A stretch of 64,000 bases of DNA from Acestrorhynchus altus (lineage: Eukaryota > Chordata > Actinopteri > Characiformes > Acestrorhynchidae), in assembly GCA_034509495.1 (NCBI GenBank), contig CM067521.1, forward strand, positions 23,215,767 through 23,279,766, in the 5' to 3' direction. Position numbers and translations under genes: made by a program. The notes below the pieces were generated by a model, which saw only the letters and a program-made list of their open reading frames with translations, made no database searches and had not been told where the DNA came from. Shown piece by piece: positions 10,870-21,195 of the stretch; positions within the stretch are counted from its first letter, which is position 1; each line of letters opens with the position of its first letter.

Positions 10870-11345
10870 ACCAGGTCCTTTCTAAAGACTAATGCATCGC
10901 CTCCTTTTGTTTGCGCAACAGGTAGAAGGATGCCGCCTAACAGGAAAAAAAAAATAAAATAGTGAGCAGTAAATTAGTGTTGTCCCCCACTAAAGTAATT
11001 ACAGCCATTCCCTCGTTACCATTTTGATGATATTGATTGCAAATGCATGGAAGCGAGGGATCCTTTCAGAGACTACAACAAAGATATAAATCATGATTTG
11101 AGTTATTAATATCCGCCGCGCTATTAGTTCAGTGATTTATGGACCTTTACAAAGAAGCTGATTAGAGGGGCGAGGTTGGGTAATCTTCTGAGAGGGTTCT
11201 TATTAACACATTATTTTTCCATGAGAATATCAATGAATGCAGCCTTGTCATTATTGACACCCCTCTAAGAGGAAGGTGTCAAGATACAGCCGTCCCCACC
11301 GGCTTTTGTCTCGGCGTGTGCATGTATCTCGCTAATACAGACACA
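10870..11345. other. Candidate conserved non-coding block
   Basis: Free of repeats and of coding potential, with dense developmental-type words: GTAATTACAG near 10996, ATTGATTGCAAATGCATGG at about 11032-11050, TAAATCATGATT near 11086 and TTATTAATATCCGCCG near 11105. One of the better-looking non-coding blocks in the window; conservation untested. Confidence 0.4.
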
Positions 11346-12659
11346 ATACATCCAGACCCCCGTGTCCTCCAGAGGATGTATGTGACGTATTCCCAGGGAA
11401 GGGCTCATTGTTTCTTCTGTCTGTTTTCCTTTTCACATTGTTATTGACAAGGTTTAATCAGAGCCAAAGATCCGAACCCACGGCGATGTTCCAACAGGTA
11501 TTCCTCAAGCCTTCAACTTCCGTACCTCTTCACAGTGAAGAGCAGTTAGGAGTGCTAGAGAAGTTGACTGCTGTACTCGGTCTGCCAAAGCCTGACCTGG
11601 CCTCCTCTCCCTGGCTCTGTGCCCTAGGATGGGGCATCTGGAGGAAAAGCTCCCCTCCCTTCCATCACCCCTCCCTAGCCTCCGACGCGCTCAGACGCTC
11701 TTCAAACAACAACTGTCTGCCAGCCACGGCCTAATCCTTTGCAGGTGACCCGGACCGGTGCTTTCCAGGCAGAACCGGGGCGATAGAGGGCGAGGGTGGT
11801 GGTGGTGGTAGTGAGGGGGGCGGGCCACCAGGGAGACGCACCGCTGCGTTCAGAACCCCCCGCCTCTCTCTATCTGTCAGCCTAAGCTTTTAACTCTTTC
11901 AAAGCCCAGATGCAAAGCCACTGCAGGCTGCTGTTGGCAGGGTTTTCATTTAAAGTATGGACAAGTGGATTACTCCACTCACCACTCTCAAACACTTATA
12001 CTGTATGAATAATAATAATAACTCAGCCTCTCTTAAATGGGTTTTATCTCTCTTTCTTTTGAAAAAAAAAAAACGAAGACCCTCTGTAACCCGTGGATAA
12101 TTAGGTCGTAAAGTAGAAATTCTCTCTATAGTTTTAGTACATTCGCTCAAATTACAAAGAACTGGCCATTAAGATATCATGATTGCCAAGTATTCAGAGC
12201 ATTCATTTCTATTCATACTGCTGGCGAAAGTTCATCTTTTGATATATATGTGGATGAAACTCTCGTGTATTAAACCACTAGAACATTAGTTTGGTTATTG
12301 CTGTACATATGGGCTGAAAAGATAAGCTATCGTGGTGGTGACGCAGTATTCCGGCAAGTGTGCATTTAGTGGCTGCGTCAGAAAGCATAGGAATTCACAC
12401 ACCAGTGCACAAAAACACAAAAGAAATGCGATCTTTGGGACAAACCATTACTGACATCCATCCACACAGTCTAACTGACCGACTGGTCAGTTATAACAGT
12501 TGTGTTAGTTATATTTACATATTGCATCTAATATTCATTCCCTCCAAATTTACGTAAACAGTAAAATGTGATGGCAGCTTCAACAACAATCTGATACAAC
12601 AATCTGACACTAATGTCTTTCAAGGTAGGCACCTTGTTTCTCTGGATCAGGCATTTATT
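11346..12659. other. Unique sequence, partly GC-rich
   Basis: 11400-11900 is GC-rich with a 108-codon plus frame (11408-11734) that lacks a recognisable domain or splice context. 11790-11820 holds GGT and GGGCG runs. 12060-12074 is a short poly(A). No gene could be supported. Confidence 0.35.
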
Positions 12660-12915
12660 TGTGATGCCGTGAGATGCAAATGGCTGGACCTGTGGGCAGC
12701 AGGCAACGATACGTCCATCACGATAACGCATCTTCAAATTTGACACAGAAATTCCTGTGCTTCGTCAGGCTCCCTACTCTCCCAACATGGCTGTGTGTGA
12801 CTTCTGGCTTTTCCCTAAAGCTGAAAATGCCTCAAAAGAAGCGTTCCAGGGCAGAACTGTTGGGAGACGTGTGAGGCAGCCCAAGAAGACTACTTTGAAG
12901 GTCTTTACCACCAGC
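12660..12915 (+). pseudogene. mariner transposase fossil, C-terminal half
   Basis: An intact HHDNA catalytic motif is encoded at 12716-12730, followed in another frame by PYSP...VCDFWLFPKAENA (12772-12832, Asp codon at 12799) and, further on, CEAAQEDYFEGL near 12871-12906. These are the second and third catalytic regions and the C-terminus of DD34D mariner transposases. The Asp-to-Asp distance is only about 25 codons where the family has 34, with a frame change, so there is an internal deletion. It belongs to the same family as the fossil at 6640-6943: both keep TCAGGCTCC.TACTCTCCC. Confidence 0.8.
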
Positions 12916-14235
12916 ATCGAATGAGCTCCATATACTTAGTTTGGAACCATTCTGCACATTTCCACAAACAAAAATAGGTTCCTGAACCTGAAAAGTTTGT
13001 TCCCAGCTGGAACCAAAGATTAGTAGGTTTTTCAGCTTGAACCACTGAGAGTGTGTCTACCACTCATCTCTCAGCCTTTTCCAGGTTGGTGGTAAAGGTC
13101 TAACCATGAGTTTAAAATCCACGATTGCTGCACCACATATCAGTAGTAAACTCTGTAGTATCATAAAGTTTATTATTTATTTGTGTCTCTTTAAATTAGT
13201 TGAACATGCAGGACTGTCCAACTTATAATCAGTGGACAAGTTTCCCTGGTGTTTGGATGAGCAATGACATCATTCTCAATTCCAACGTCCGATTTCCGAG
13301 GTAAAGGGAACGTAGCATAAATGCATTGTTTTAGTTACAGTGCAACACATATGATGTAATATTTAGTGACACATAAAATTGTAAATAGGTCTCAAACTGA
13401 CTATTTAAACATCAAAACTTAACATACTTGCATTGCATTCTTGGGTTCCTTTAAGCAGGTAAATTGGGTTTCTGCAAAAGAGCAACACAGCCTGAAAAAA
13501 CAAAAGTGATGAGCATTTGAATATTGTTCACTGAGAAACCTCATAAGGAAATTAATAACAGGTATGCAGTTGGAGGTCGAGAAAATTACTTTTGATGAAA
13601 GTTCTTTGACTTAATATCGGAGGTATTTCTGGATGCTGACATATGAGAGTCTCTCTTCACTTCTGGTAGGTGTAAGAGACACCCGCGTAGTGTAATAATG
13701 AAACCAGAACCTAATCAGTCCTTAACCTGGCGCCATAACACCACAGCGGCAGTTTTTCCTCACACATAGCATGAGCACGGACACTGGAAGTGTGATAAGA
13801 GAAGGAAAGTCCTGAGCATCTGTCCTTTTCTCTATTCACATCTGAAAGAAGAGGGAGGGGGCACTTCGCTAAACTTTTAAAACTTCCTAACGAAGCAGTA
13901 GCCGTCTGTTTATATGGTGAGGTCGGATGTGACAAAGAGGTGTCTGAAGAGTACAGTAGTGCTGTTTATCGTAGTGCCCCGTACAAGCCCAACGTCTGCC
14001 AAGGTTAGAGTGGCCCCGTCTGATTGCTGATAACTTACGGCCTAATGGAAAACAACCAACTATCTCAGTTGGTCGGAGAAACAGAATGTGGCTGGAATCA
14101 GTTGGCCACTGGCCACAAACAAAAAAGAAAAAAAAATGGACAGGAGCTGTCAGATAGCCGCGGCCAAAGCGCAAGGTGGACTGGAGGCGCCGTAATTGAA
14201 AGTTGGCACGCTCCAGGGAGCGTGACACAAAATCA
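12916..14235. other. Unique sequence
   Basis: No repeat family or exon recognised. The 113-codon minus frame at 13887-14228 has no domain. 13960-14230 is moderately CpG-containing. Confidence 0.35.
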
Positions 14236-14274
14236 AGTAGCTTGAACCTTATTTTTCCGACGGACGGATGCAGT

Positions 14275-14345
14275 ACAAGCAGAGACGCAGAGGAGGTGGG
14301 GGCGAGAGACAGAGACAGAGAGTGAGAAGGAGAGAGGGAGTTCCG
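14275..14345. repeat. Purine-rich (GA/GGA) tract
   Basis: Almost all plus-strand bases are A or G, in irregular AGAGAC/GAGA units. Confidence 0.8.
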
Positions 14346-14449
14346 CCAGGCCTATGCGCTGATGGCCAGGCTGCAGAGGGTCTGAGCACAGGGGGGAGAG
14401 AGGAGTGCTTAAATGGTGAGAGGTCCGGGGACCAGAGTGTTAAATCCTG

Positions 14450-14760
14450 CCTGACATGGCTAATGCTTAAATCTTATTCCCCTTTTTACAACAACACAGG
14501 ATCAACAAAGCCCCCGGCCAAAATCCTTTGAGGCAGTGACACAGAAAATTCCCATCCCAGAGCTTCCAAGGGAACAACAAACAGAGGCAGTAAATACAGC
14601 TGCATACATTTGGCCAGATAACGCACCACGACCCCTCCCCAGCCGGGACCCTTTATAACTCCCCCCTCGCACGTACACACACACACACACACTCCCCCGC
14701 TCCCTGCTCTTAGGCCCGGATCAACACTTTTCATGCTTGAGCAGGGCATAGCAACGCTTT
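14450..14760. other. Unique sequence with a (CA)n tract at 14667-14692
   Basis: A block with AACAAAGCCCCCGGCC and CTGCATACATTTGGCC words looks non-repetitive and non-coding, then a CA microsatellite of about 12 units. Candidate regulatory sequence at low confidence. Confidence 0.3.
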
Positions 14761-14915
14761 GACTTTCACAGTCTCGCCCCGTGCCCTCCCCCTAATGCCC
14801 TCTTGCCTCCCCCCCTCCTGTGTGGACGGGGTGAGGGAGGGCACAGTGGAGGAAGATGGAAGGTGGGGAACGTGGAGGGAGGGACGGGCCTGTTGCTTTA
14901 GAAACTCCTGTTGTG

Positions 14916-14952
14916 TGGACTCTCTCTCCCTCTCCCTCTCTCTCTCTCTTTT
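14916..14952. repeat. (CT)n tract
   Basis: CT-rich with CCTCTC interruptions, ending in a short T run. Confidence 0.9.
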
Positions 14953-15099
14953 TCTGCGACTCTCTTTTCCACATAAACTGTGCAGCAGCGCAATGGTCGT
15001 GTGCCCCTAAACACATGTGGTTCACAGACGCCAGGCTGTGGCCACAGAATAAAGAAAGAGCAGAAAAGCAAAGGGCATCGAGGGGGCACAGACTGCCTT

Positions 15100-15390
15100 G
15101 TAAAAAAGGGAAAAAAGAGCCTCACAGATGAACAGTTGGCAGTATGGGTGGGCAACACAGCAAAAGCAAATGATCACTACATGCACTCTGTACTTGATGT
15201 CAAAACCCAATTCGTACAAAGAGTCCTTCGAGAATCACGTACGGCTCCGCTTGACCCTCCGTCCCTCAACATGCAAGGAAGACAAGCTTCCAGACTCTTT
15301 TCTGTCCTGAAACCAAAGTGGTGGAATGAACCTCTCCCGGGTGTCCGAACAGCTGAGTCACTCTATTATTTCTTGTGTGATAAATTGTAA
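15100..15390 (+). pseudogene. LINE open reading frame remnant, C-terminal end
   Basis: The plus frame ending with a stop at 15388-15390 encodes, at 15319-15360, WWNEPLPGVRTAES preceded by RLFSVLKPK. This is the 'WN..P..VR.A.SL..F' block at the C-terminus of the reverse-transcriptase ORF in CR1/L2/Rex-type non-LTR retrotransposons (known family motif). Upstream residues include a SVLDVKTQFVQRVL stretch. No reverse-transcriptase catalytic core is present, so only a C-terminal piece survives. Confidence 0.7.
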
Positions 15391-15734
15391 TCTCTCATAA
15401 ACTGTGTATCGAGGTCTCCGTTCTGATATTTGTACTTGGCAGCGTCTAAGCTTGAGATGGCTAAACCTTTCTGAGTGAACAGCAAAACAGTGCTGGGTGT
15501 GAATGTAAGAAACGGGTGCACAAATTGAACAAATGGTCAAAAGAAATCCATAAAATAAGTCTGGCTGCCATAAGATTTGAATAAGTACCCATGACTGTGA
15601 CCAAAGGGGATCCCTATTGCCAGAGGTTGGTTTGCCAGTTTCTTGTCACCCTGATTGAGGCCCAGCCCTCTTAAGGAAGACCCTCACAATGGTCTCTTGG
15701 TGTCTCACTGGCTCAGCATTCGATTAGAGTGGGA
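15391..15734. other. Unique sequence
   Basis: Nothing recognised. Confidence 0.4.
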
Positions 15735-15935
15735 AAGCAGGCGATCTGGTCAGGGCGTGTTGTTGCTCAGGTGTGAATAAATATATGTTAGGTGGCACCG
15801 AGCCATTGTCTATGTCTCTGAGAGCTGGTGCTGAAACCAAAACAAGAGACAAATGGACAAGATAAAATGCGTGAATGAGAGTTTGATGTCTGTGTAAGGA
15901 GCTGGAGAAGGAGTGAGTGAGTGGAGTGCAATGTA
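15735..15935 (+). mobile_element. Family E copy 2, with one partial 66-bp unit
   Basis: GATCTGGTCAGGGC, then GTGAATAAATA..TTA.GTGGCACC and a CATTGTCTATGTCTCTGAGAG block shared with 31400-31455. It ends in a single shortened 66-bp unit (GTGTAAGGAGCTGGAGAAGG, then a deletion, then GTGAGTGAGTGGAG). This copy may be close to the pre-expansion state of the minisatellite. Confidence 0.65.
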
Positions 15936-15939
15936 TGGT

Positions 15940-16345
15940 TTTGCATGTGTGTGTTATTGTGTGTGGTGCTGGTACGAGTGGATCAGACGCAGCAGTGCTG
16001 CTGGAGTGTTTAAACACTGTGTCCACTCACTGTCCACTCTATTAGACACTCCTATCGAGTGTCTCCAGTCCAGCAGTGACACTGAGGAGTTTAAACACTC
16101 CAGCAGCACTGCTGTGTCTGATCCACTCGTACCAGCGCAACACACACTAACACACCACCACCATGTCAGTGTGACTGTAGCGCTGAGAATGACCCACCAC
16201 CCACATCATATCTTCTCTGTGGTGGTCCTGTGGGGTCCTGATCATTGGAGATCAGGGTGAAAGGAGGAGAATAAAGTATCAGAGAAACAGATTGAACTAC
16301 AGTCTGGAAGTATAGAACTACAACGTGCCTCTGTATGCTCAGAGG
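15940..16345 (+). mobile_element. Family D foldback element, copy 1
   Basis: Two 48-bp arms at 15968-16015 and 16089-16136 are reverse complements with one mismatch (GGTACGAGTGGATCAGAC.CAG...GTGTTTAAAC). A smaller hairpin lies inside (AGACACT...AGTGTCT, 16045-16065). After the right arm come CAACACACACTAACACACC, GAGAATGACCCACCACC and GTGGTCCTGTGGGGTCCTGA blocks. I recall this as a common otophysan repeat with a longer middle, so this copy is probably internally deleted. Non-coding. Confidence 0.75.
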
Positions 16346-16660
16346 AGCTGATCCAATAATCGGTGTACATAGAAGTGCTTAAATAGGCTTCCAGTGATTG
16401 CATCCCTTTGCTGTTGCTTTTGTCCGTTTGCTATTGATTGACTTATCTGTAGGTCTCCCAGAGAGCTCTTTAAAAGTAATTTGAAATCTATTTGAAGGAG
16501 AGGACTCCAGTCATGGACTATATTATACCAACGGATGTTTCAAAGGTGGAATAAGAGACAACACAGAAAAAGTGATGGACAGTGGTTTGATTGGTTAGTT
16601 TGCTACTTCTTACTATATAGTTTATTCAGTTTAGTGAACACTGGATCATCTTGCTATCTC
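16346..16660. other. Unique sequence
   Basis: Nothing recognised. Confidence 0.4.
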
Positions 16661-16663
16661 TAA

Positions 16664-16872
16664 AGTATTGGAACACCTGCTCATTCATTGTTTCTTCCGA
16701 AAGCAAGGGCACGGTTCAATGGGTCCACGTTGATCTGCTCTATCTGTTCTGTTCTACTGGCAGCACTTCTCTACAGGGGCGAGGCAAGCTGTGTGCGTTT
16801 GCACATCTGTGTCAGCAACTTTAAGTAGTTGAACGCATTCATTAGAGGGGGTGTCCACAAATATTAGGATGT
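16664..16872 (-). mobile_element. Family A copy, internally deleted
   Basis: Begins GGAACACCTGCTCATTCATTG, like the left end at 45466-45480, then jumps to CTCTACAGG, GCTGTGTGCGTTTGCACATC and the end block GGGGTGTCCACAAATATT. About two thirds of the element is missing relative to 45443-46024. Confidence 0.7.
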
Positions 16873-16903
16873 GTTGAGGAAAGCGTCATGGTATAGATGG
16901 GAG

Positions 16904-16905
<2 letters not shown>

Positions 16906-16942
<37 letters not shown>
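16906..16942. repeat. (GA)n microsatellite
   Basis: About 18 perfect units, lying directly beyond the family A copy. Confidence 0.97.
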
Positions 16943-16945
<3 letters not shown>

Positions 16946-17029
16946 AAATGATAGGAAATAGGAAAACGTCCACAAGAGCGAATATCTACAGAGCGTTCCT
17001 CACGCTGCTGTTTGATGTAATCCAGGAAG

Positions 17030-17600
17030 TTAGTTCTGTAACCTAAACCCTCCATCGTGAAAAAGTGTGCAGGACAGGGCTGAAGGAGGCCCTTGTCTGC
17101 CGGCTGCGAGTTTTCCACATCTGTCTTCCGCATTGTGCCTGTCTCTATAAACAGCCTGCAAACTTGTTATGGCTGCGTGAGGTTTTTCAGGGGGAACATT
17201 TTAACACTGATTGCATTTAAGCGTTAAATCATCCATATTAAAGTTAGCAGTGTGAGAAAACAAATTACTGCACAATATTCTGCAGCTCGAGCACTTTTCC
17301 CTTTGGCCTCGCACCCATGTTTATGCAATGCGAGTCACGCGACATTTCCATGCCTGCTTAAGGGAAGGCTGTTTTTTTAACTCCTATTTTTTCCTCCCTT
17401 CCTCATCTGGAATGCAGTGTAACGTGCTAGCCCTTTCTTCAGGATATTTGACAGGTAGTTGCCTTTGTAAATACTCCCCACCCGGTTCAAACCGGTACCT
17501 GATACCGCGTCCCACCACACCCCCCCCTAACCCCTGCCCCCAGAGCTCCAGTCACCTGGCAACTCGTTGCAAGTTTCTTGCTTTCCATGCGCGAGTCCAA
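17030..17600. other. Unique sequence, candidate conserved block at 17030-17345
   Basis: Repeat-free and non-coding, with words such as GCGTTAAATCATCCATATTAA at 17220-17240 split by no repeat, and ATGTTTATGCAATG near 17317. 17510-17540 is C-rich. Conservation is inferred only. Confidence 0.3.
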
Positions 17601-17789
17601 AACAAACAAGGATGAACACTACCAACAAAGTTCCTTTTCAATATTCCCCCCGGCTGCTGTCGATGCAGAAATGTGGGACGGCCACAGGCGTTCGTGTTCT
17701 GCCCCTTATTTACAGGCAAAAGTGTTATTGTGCAAATGAGCAGAAGGCAGCGCCAAGACTCACTGCACTGAAAAGAATGGGCAGATTAC

Positions 17790-17925
17790 AGAAGGGAGAA
17801 CAAGAACATGTGAGAAGCAAGAGAAAGAAAGGAGAGAAGAGGAATAGAAGGAAAGGAAAGGGAAGGAAATTAGCAAAGAGAAAAGGAGATGAGGGGGAAA
17901 TAAAGTCATTAAGAAATGGACGACG
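17790..17925. repeat. Imperfect purine (GA/GGAA) tract
   Basis: Over 85 percent A or G on the plus strand, without a fixed period. It explains the 120-codon lysine/arginine-rich plus frame and the 128-codon phenylalanine/leucine-rich minus frame here. Confidence 0.8.
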
Positions 17926-17969
17926 TTGATGGAAAAATAATAAGAAATAGAAGAAATTAAAAAGCCCTG

Positions 17970-18775
17970 CGAAATGATGGCATTCAGCTGCTTTAAGATG
18001 TATCCATTGCTGAAACAGATTGCTGTCCAAATGCTCTTGTCCAGTCCCTGTAGAGAAGTGTTGCCAATAGAATAGGACTGGTCTATTGGTACTGTGCCTA
18101 ATGGCAGACATGGGATACAGGGTTATAAAAGCTGGATATTGAGCTATGGTATTGATCCAGTACTTTATGCATGAGTTGGAAAGTTGAGTATGAGCTGGGA
18201 TATTGATCCAATACTTTTAGGATGAGTTGGGAAGTTGGGGATGAGCTGGGATATTGATCCAATACTTTTAGGATGAGTTGGGAAGTTGGGGATGAGCTGG
18301 GATATTGATCCAATACTTTTAGGGTGAGTTGGGAAGTTGGGCATGTGGGAGAGGTGGTGATCATCCAACATACTGAGCATTAAATACTAAATCAAGCATC
18401 AATGCAAAAGCAAACAAGCATAAACAGACAAGGAATAATGAAGGGAAACTAACCAACCAAACTGACAAGGCTTGAACTCACTTGGGGAAGATAACGAGGG
18501 GGCAGGGCTACAAAGGAGACACAGGTGGGAACACTAAGGAATAGGTGGAGCTAGGCCGGAGACAGGCATCAAAAGAGACAGAGAAATGGACCAGGAAGGA
18601 GTGAAATAAAGTCCAACATCAACGTGTGACCGCTTGTCACTAAATGCAATCAAACCCTCACAACAGTGTTCCAAAATAGATAGAAAGAGAGAAGCTCCTT
18701 TAATACACTTGATTTGGAAAAAAATACTGAATGAACTGGTGTCCAAATACTTTTGCCTATATAGCATACTAGAAC
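17970..18775 (+). mobile_element. Family A copy carrying an internal 51-bp tandem array
   Basis: Left part (17978-18110): GCATTCAGCTGCTTTAAG, CCATTGCTGA, GTCCCTGTAGAGAAGTG, TTGCCAATAGAATAGGACT. Right part (18340-18775): GTGATCATCCAACAT, then GCAATCAAACCCTCACAACA and the end GTGTCCAAATACTTTTG. The 51-bp array lies between them, at the place where the family normally has one copy of an AATACTTT..GATGAG..GGGATG segment. 18390-18600 holds additional unrelated sequence. Confidence 0.65.
18138..18341. repeat. 51-bp tandem array, four units
   Basis: Units begin at about 18138, 18189, 18240 and 18291. The core is GATGAGCTGGGATATTGATC followed by CAATACTTTTAGGATGAG. The first unit is the most diverged; units 3 and 4 differ by about two bases. 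Both minus-strand frames here (88 and 71 codons) come from the period being a multiple of three. Confidence 0.95.
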
Positions 18776-18869
18776 TAATTTTAAGAAATGACACATTAAC
18801 AGATAATCGGTTACTCTACACTATGGGTTGGTTTCACTGACCAGAATTAATTCTACACGTAGTCTAGGG

Positions 18870-19051
18870 CAGGGTTTCTCAACCCTGGTCCTAGAGGCAC
18901 CCCTGCCCTGCAGATTGTAACTTGACGTACCCCCTGCAACTCTGAATGGCTTGTTAAGGAGCTGATTGGTTGAATAAGGTGTGTTGGGAGTCTGAAAGCT
19001 TTAGAATATGCAGGGTAGTGTTGCCTCTGGGACCAGGGTCGGGATAAACTG
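18870..19051 (+). mobile_element. hAT-type non-autonomous element (family B copy 1) with target duplication
   Basis: Imperfect terminal inverted repeats: left begins CAGGGTTTCTCAACCCTGG, and the right end reads, reversed, CAGTTTATCCCGACCCTGG. It is flanked by an 8-bp near-perfect direct repeat, GTCTAGGG (18862-18869) and GTCTAGGA (19052-19059), the target-site length of hAT transposons. At 182 bp it is far too short to code for a transposase, so it is a MITE mobilised in trans. Confidence 0.8.
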
Positions 19052-19059
19052 GTCTAGGA

Positions 19060-19855
19060 CTTGATTTCCGTTGTACAGCCATTTAAGCCTGTTATTTCAT
19101 ACTGTTAGTTATTTCATTCACTATCATGAAGCACGTGTACTATATTCACTTGATGCGACTGTACTGAGCACACTGGCCTGCTTTGTTTTTCTCTGAGATC
19201 ACCTATTTAATTCAATTAAAACTTTTAAACACTTTTAATTGGAAACAACTGCCCAGGAAAACAGAATGACATAAACAGGGTTGTTTCAACAGATTACATC
19301 TAATATTAGCCATCTGGCCCTTGTTACGACCACAATAATAATAACAATACGAAAAGAAGAGGCGGCGAGATCCCGGGACTATTTGAGTTAAGCGTCTATT
19401 GCAGCTTTAATTTAGGAAAATAAACAGTGGTGTGTTTTGCGGGTGCACACCTCAGCTGCACTGTGATTCTAAGTTAATATGGCTGAAAATGGCTGACCCA
19501 TTTCAGGGTTTGGATGGGGAACACATGGCCAGCGACGTCAGACGTGAGGACGGGTCTTGGCCAGGCTTGATTTTCTGAGCAAGTTAACGCCTGCCATTAC
19601 TGTAAACCACTTTTCACTTTACAGAAATGATCTAAAATCTGTTAAAAGGACCCATATTGTGGAAAAGTGAGATCTTCTAAAGCAGAGGTCACTGTTTGTG
19701 TCTGGACCTTGGTGCTGCTTTAGTGCTGGACCTGGATCTGTATGCATTTTAACCAGCATCCAAAAAGTTTTTCCCAACTTTATTTAGAATTTGATATGTA
19801 TGTATATATATAAATTGTCCAGTTTCTTAAGTTTTCGTGGACCTTACTGCCCACT
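19060..19855. other. Unique sequence
   Basis: Nothing recognised; AATTAAAACTTTTAAACAC and CTTTTAATTGG near 19216-19244 form a loose inverted repeat. Confidence 0.4.
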
Positions 19856-20022
19856 CTTATTAGTAAGGAATCAGCCTTGTGACTGGAAGGTTGCTGGTTT
19901 GATTCCCTGAACTGGCAGGACTCCCTAGCTGCTCTCCAGGCACCGGCCACTGTACCCCAGTGTGTGAATTCAATTGTCGTGGGTGGAGAGTGTCAGCTAA
20001 ACGTCATAAATGTAAATGTAAT
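19856..20022 (+). mobile_element. tRNA-derived SINE copy
   Basis: B-box-like GGTTTGATTCCC (19896-19907) after a GACTGGAAGGTTGCT block, then a body with CACTGTACCCCAGTGTG and a 3' end GTCAGCTAAACGTCATAAAT followed by TGTAAATGTAAT. This is the order found in the most common fish SINEs, whose 3' end reads '...GCTAAATGCCATAAATGTAAA'. The A box is degraded. Confidence 0.75.
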
Positions 20023-20643
20023 ATTTAAAGCTTTCTTTTGTTTTACTGTTGTTCAGTCCAGAATCTCAAATATTAAAATATTTAATTTTGGGTTTGAATA
20101 ATTTAAAACATAAAAAGCTGGGAATATATCTCGTCAAATGTAGTGAATATTAATTATGAACAAAAATGATGATCAGTTTTTACAATATTCCTTTTTCACA
20201 ATGTACTTTCATTTTTTTGAGACATATGTATAGGAACAATGTTAATATTTTACATATTCTGTAGGTGAAAATAAAGGTTGCAAAAAAATAAAAACAACTG
20301 TTTTCTGTTCTATTTATGATGTCACAAAACATGAATACAGATGCTTCAAGCTGCAAAAACTGGTTTTCACCTAGTTGTTTTCAAAAGTGTGACACAATTC
20401 ATAAATCAACACAAGCTGCATTCTGGGTTTTGCCAAAAGGAGCACTACTGAGACAGCCAAGTTGTCTTTTAAACATTCATGGTGGACCAGTTTGATGTAA
20501 TGCCACAGTAGCATTAAAGGCACATTGAGTTGGTACAGCAAGACCATGTGTTTGCAGAGCATTGGCAGGGCATTGGCATTTGTGTTTGTGTCCTTGTATA
20601 AACTAGAAAGAGTGAAACATCTGTTCCAATTAGGAGTTTCATG
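20023..20643. other. Unique AT-rich sequence bordering the 24-bp array
   Basis: The minus-strand frame of the array continues about 90 codons into 20371-20640. That stretch has no recognisable domain; it is probably chance extension, though I cannot exclude a fossil coding piece. Confidence 0.35.
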
Positions 20644-21195
20644 GTACCAATCCCTAATCTGAGAATCGGTCCAGTCCCTAATCTGAGAATCGGTCCAGTC
20701 CCTAATCTGAGAATCGGTCCAGTCCCTAATCTGAGGCTCGGTCCAGTCCCTAATCTGAGAATCTGCCCAGTCCCTAATCTGAGAATCAGCCCAGTCCCTA
20801 ATCTGAGGCTTGGTCCAGTCCATAATCTGAGAATTGGCCCAATCCCTAATCTGAGGCTTGGTCCAGTCCCTAATCTGAGAATCGGCCCAGTCCCTAATCT
20901 GAGGCTTGGTCCAGTCCCTAATCTGAGAACCGGTCCAGTCCCTAATCTGAGGCTTGGTCCAGTCCCTAATCTGAGAACCGGTCCAGTCCCTAATCTGAGA
21001 ATCAGCCCAGTCCCTAATCTGAGAATCGGTCCAGTCCCTAATCTGAGGCTCGGTCCAGTCCCTAATCTGAGAATCTGCCCAGTCCCTAATCTGAGAATCG
21101 GTCCAATCTATAATCTGAGAATCGGCCCAGCCCCTAATCTGAGAATCGGTCCAATCTATAATCTGAGAATCGGCCCAGCCCCTAATCTGAGAATC
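20644..21195. repeat. 24-bp minisatellite, 23 units, open on both strands
   Basis: The unit is CCCTAATCTGAGAATCGGTC plus CAGT, with variants GAGGCTCGG, GAGGCTTGG, GAGAACCGG and GAGAATCTG. The plus strand has a 185-codon frame of eight residues (PNLRIGPV) and the minus strand a 282-codon frame (DSQIRDWT) starting at 21219, the longest frame in the window. Higher-order structure is visible: a 48-bp double unit at about 20900-20990 and another at about 21093-21190. The frames exist because 24 is a multiple of three. Confidence 0.95.

Noticed and set aside
11408..11734. 108-codon frame with a hydrophobic N-terminus as a secreted protein
   Set aside because: The hydrophobic start is followed by low-complexity GC-rich sequence; no family match and no splice support.
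18098..18380. 88- and 71-codon repeated frames
   Set aside because: Products of the 51-bp array.
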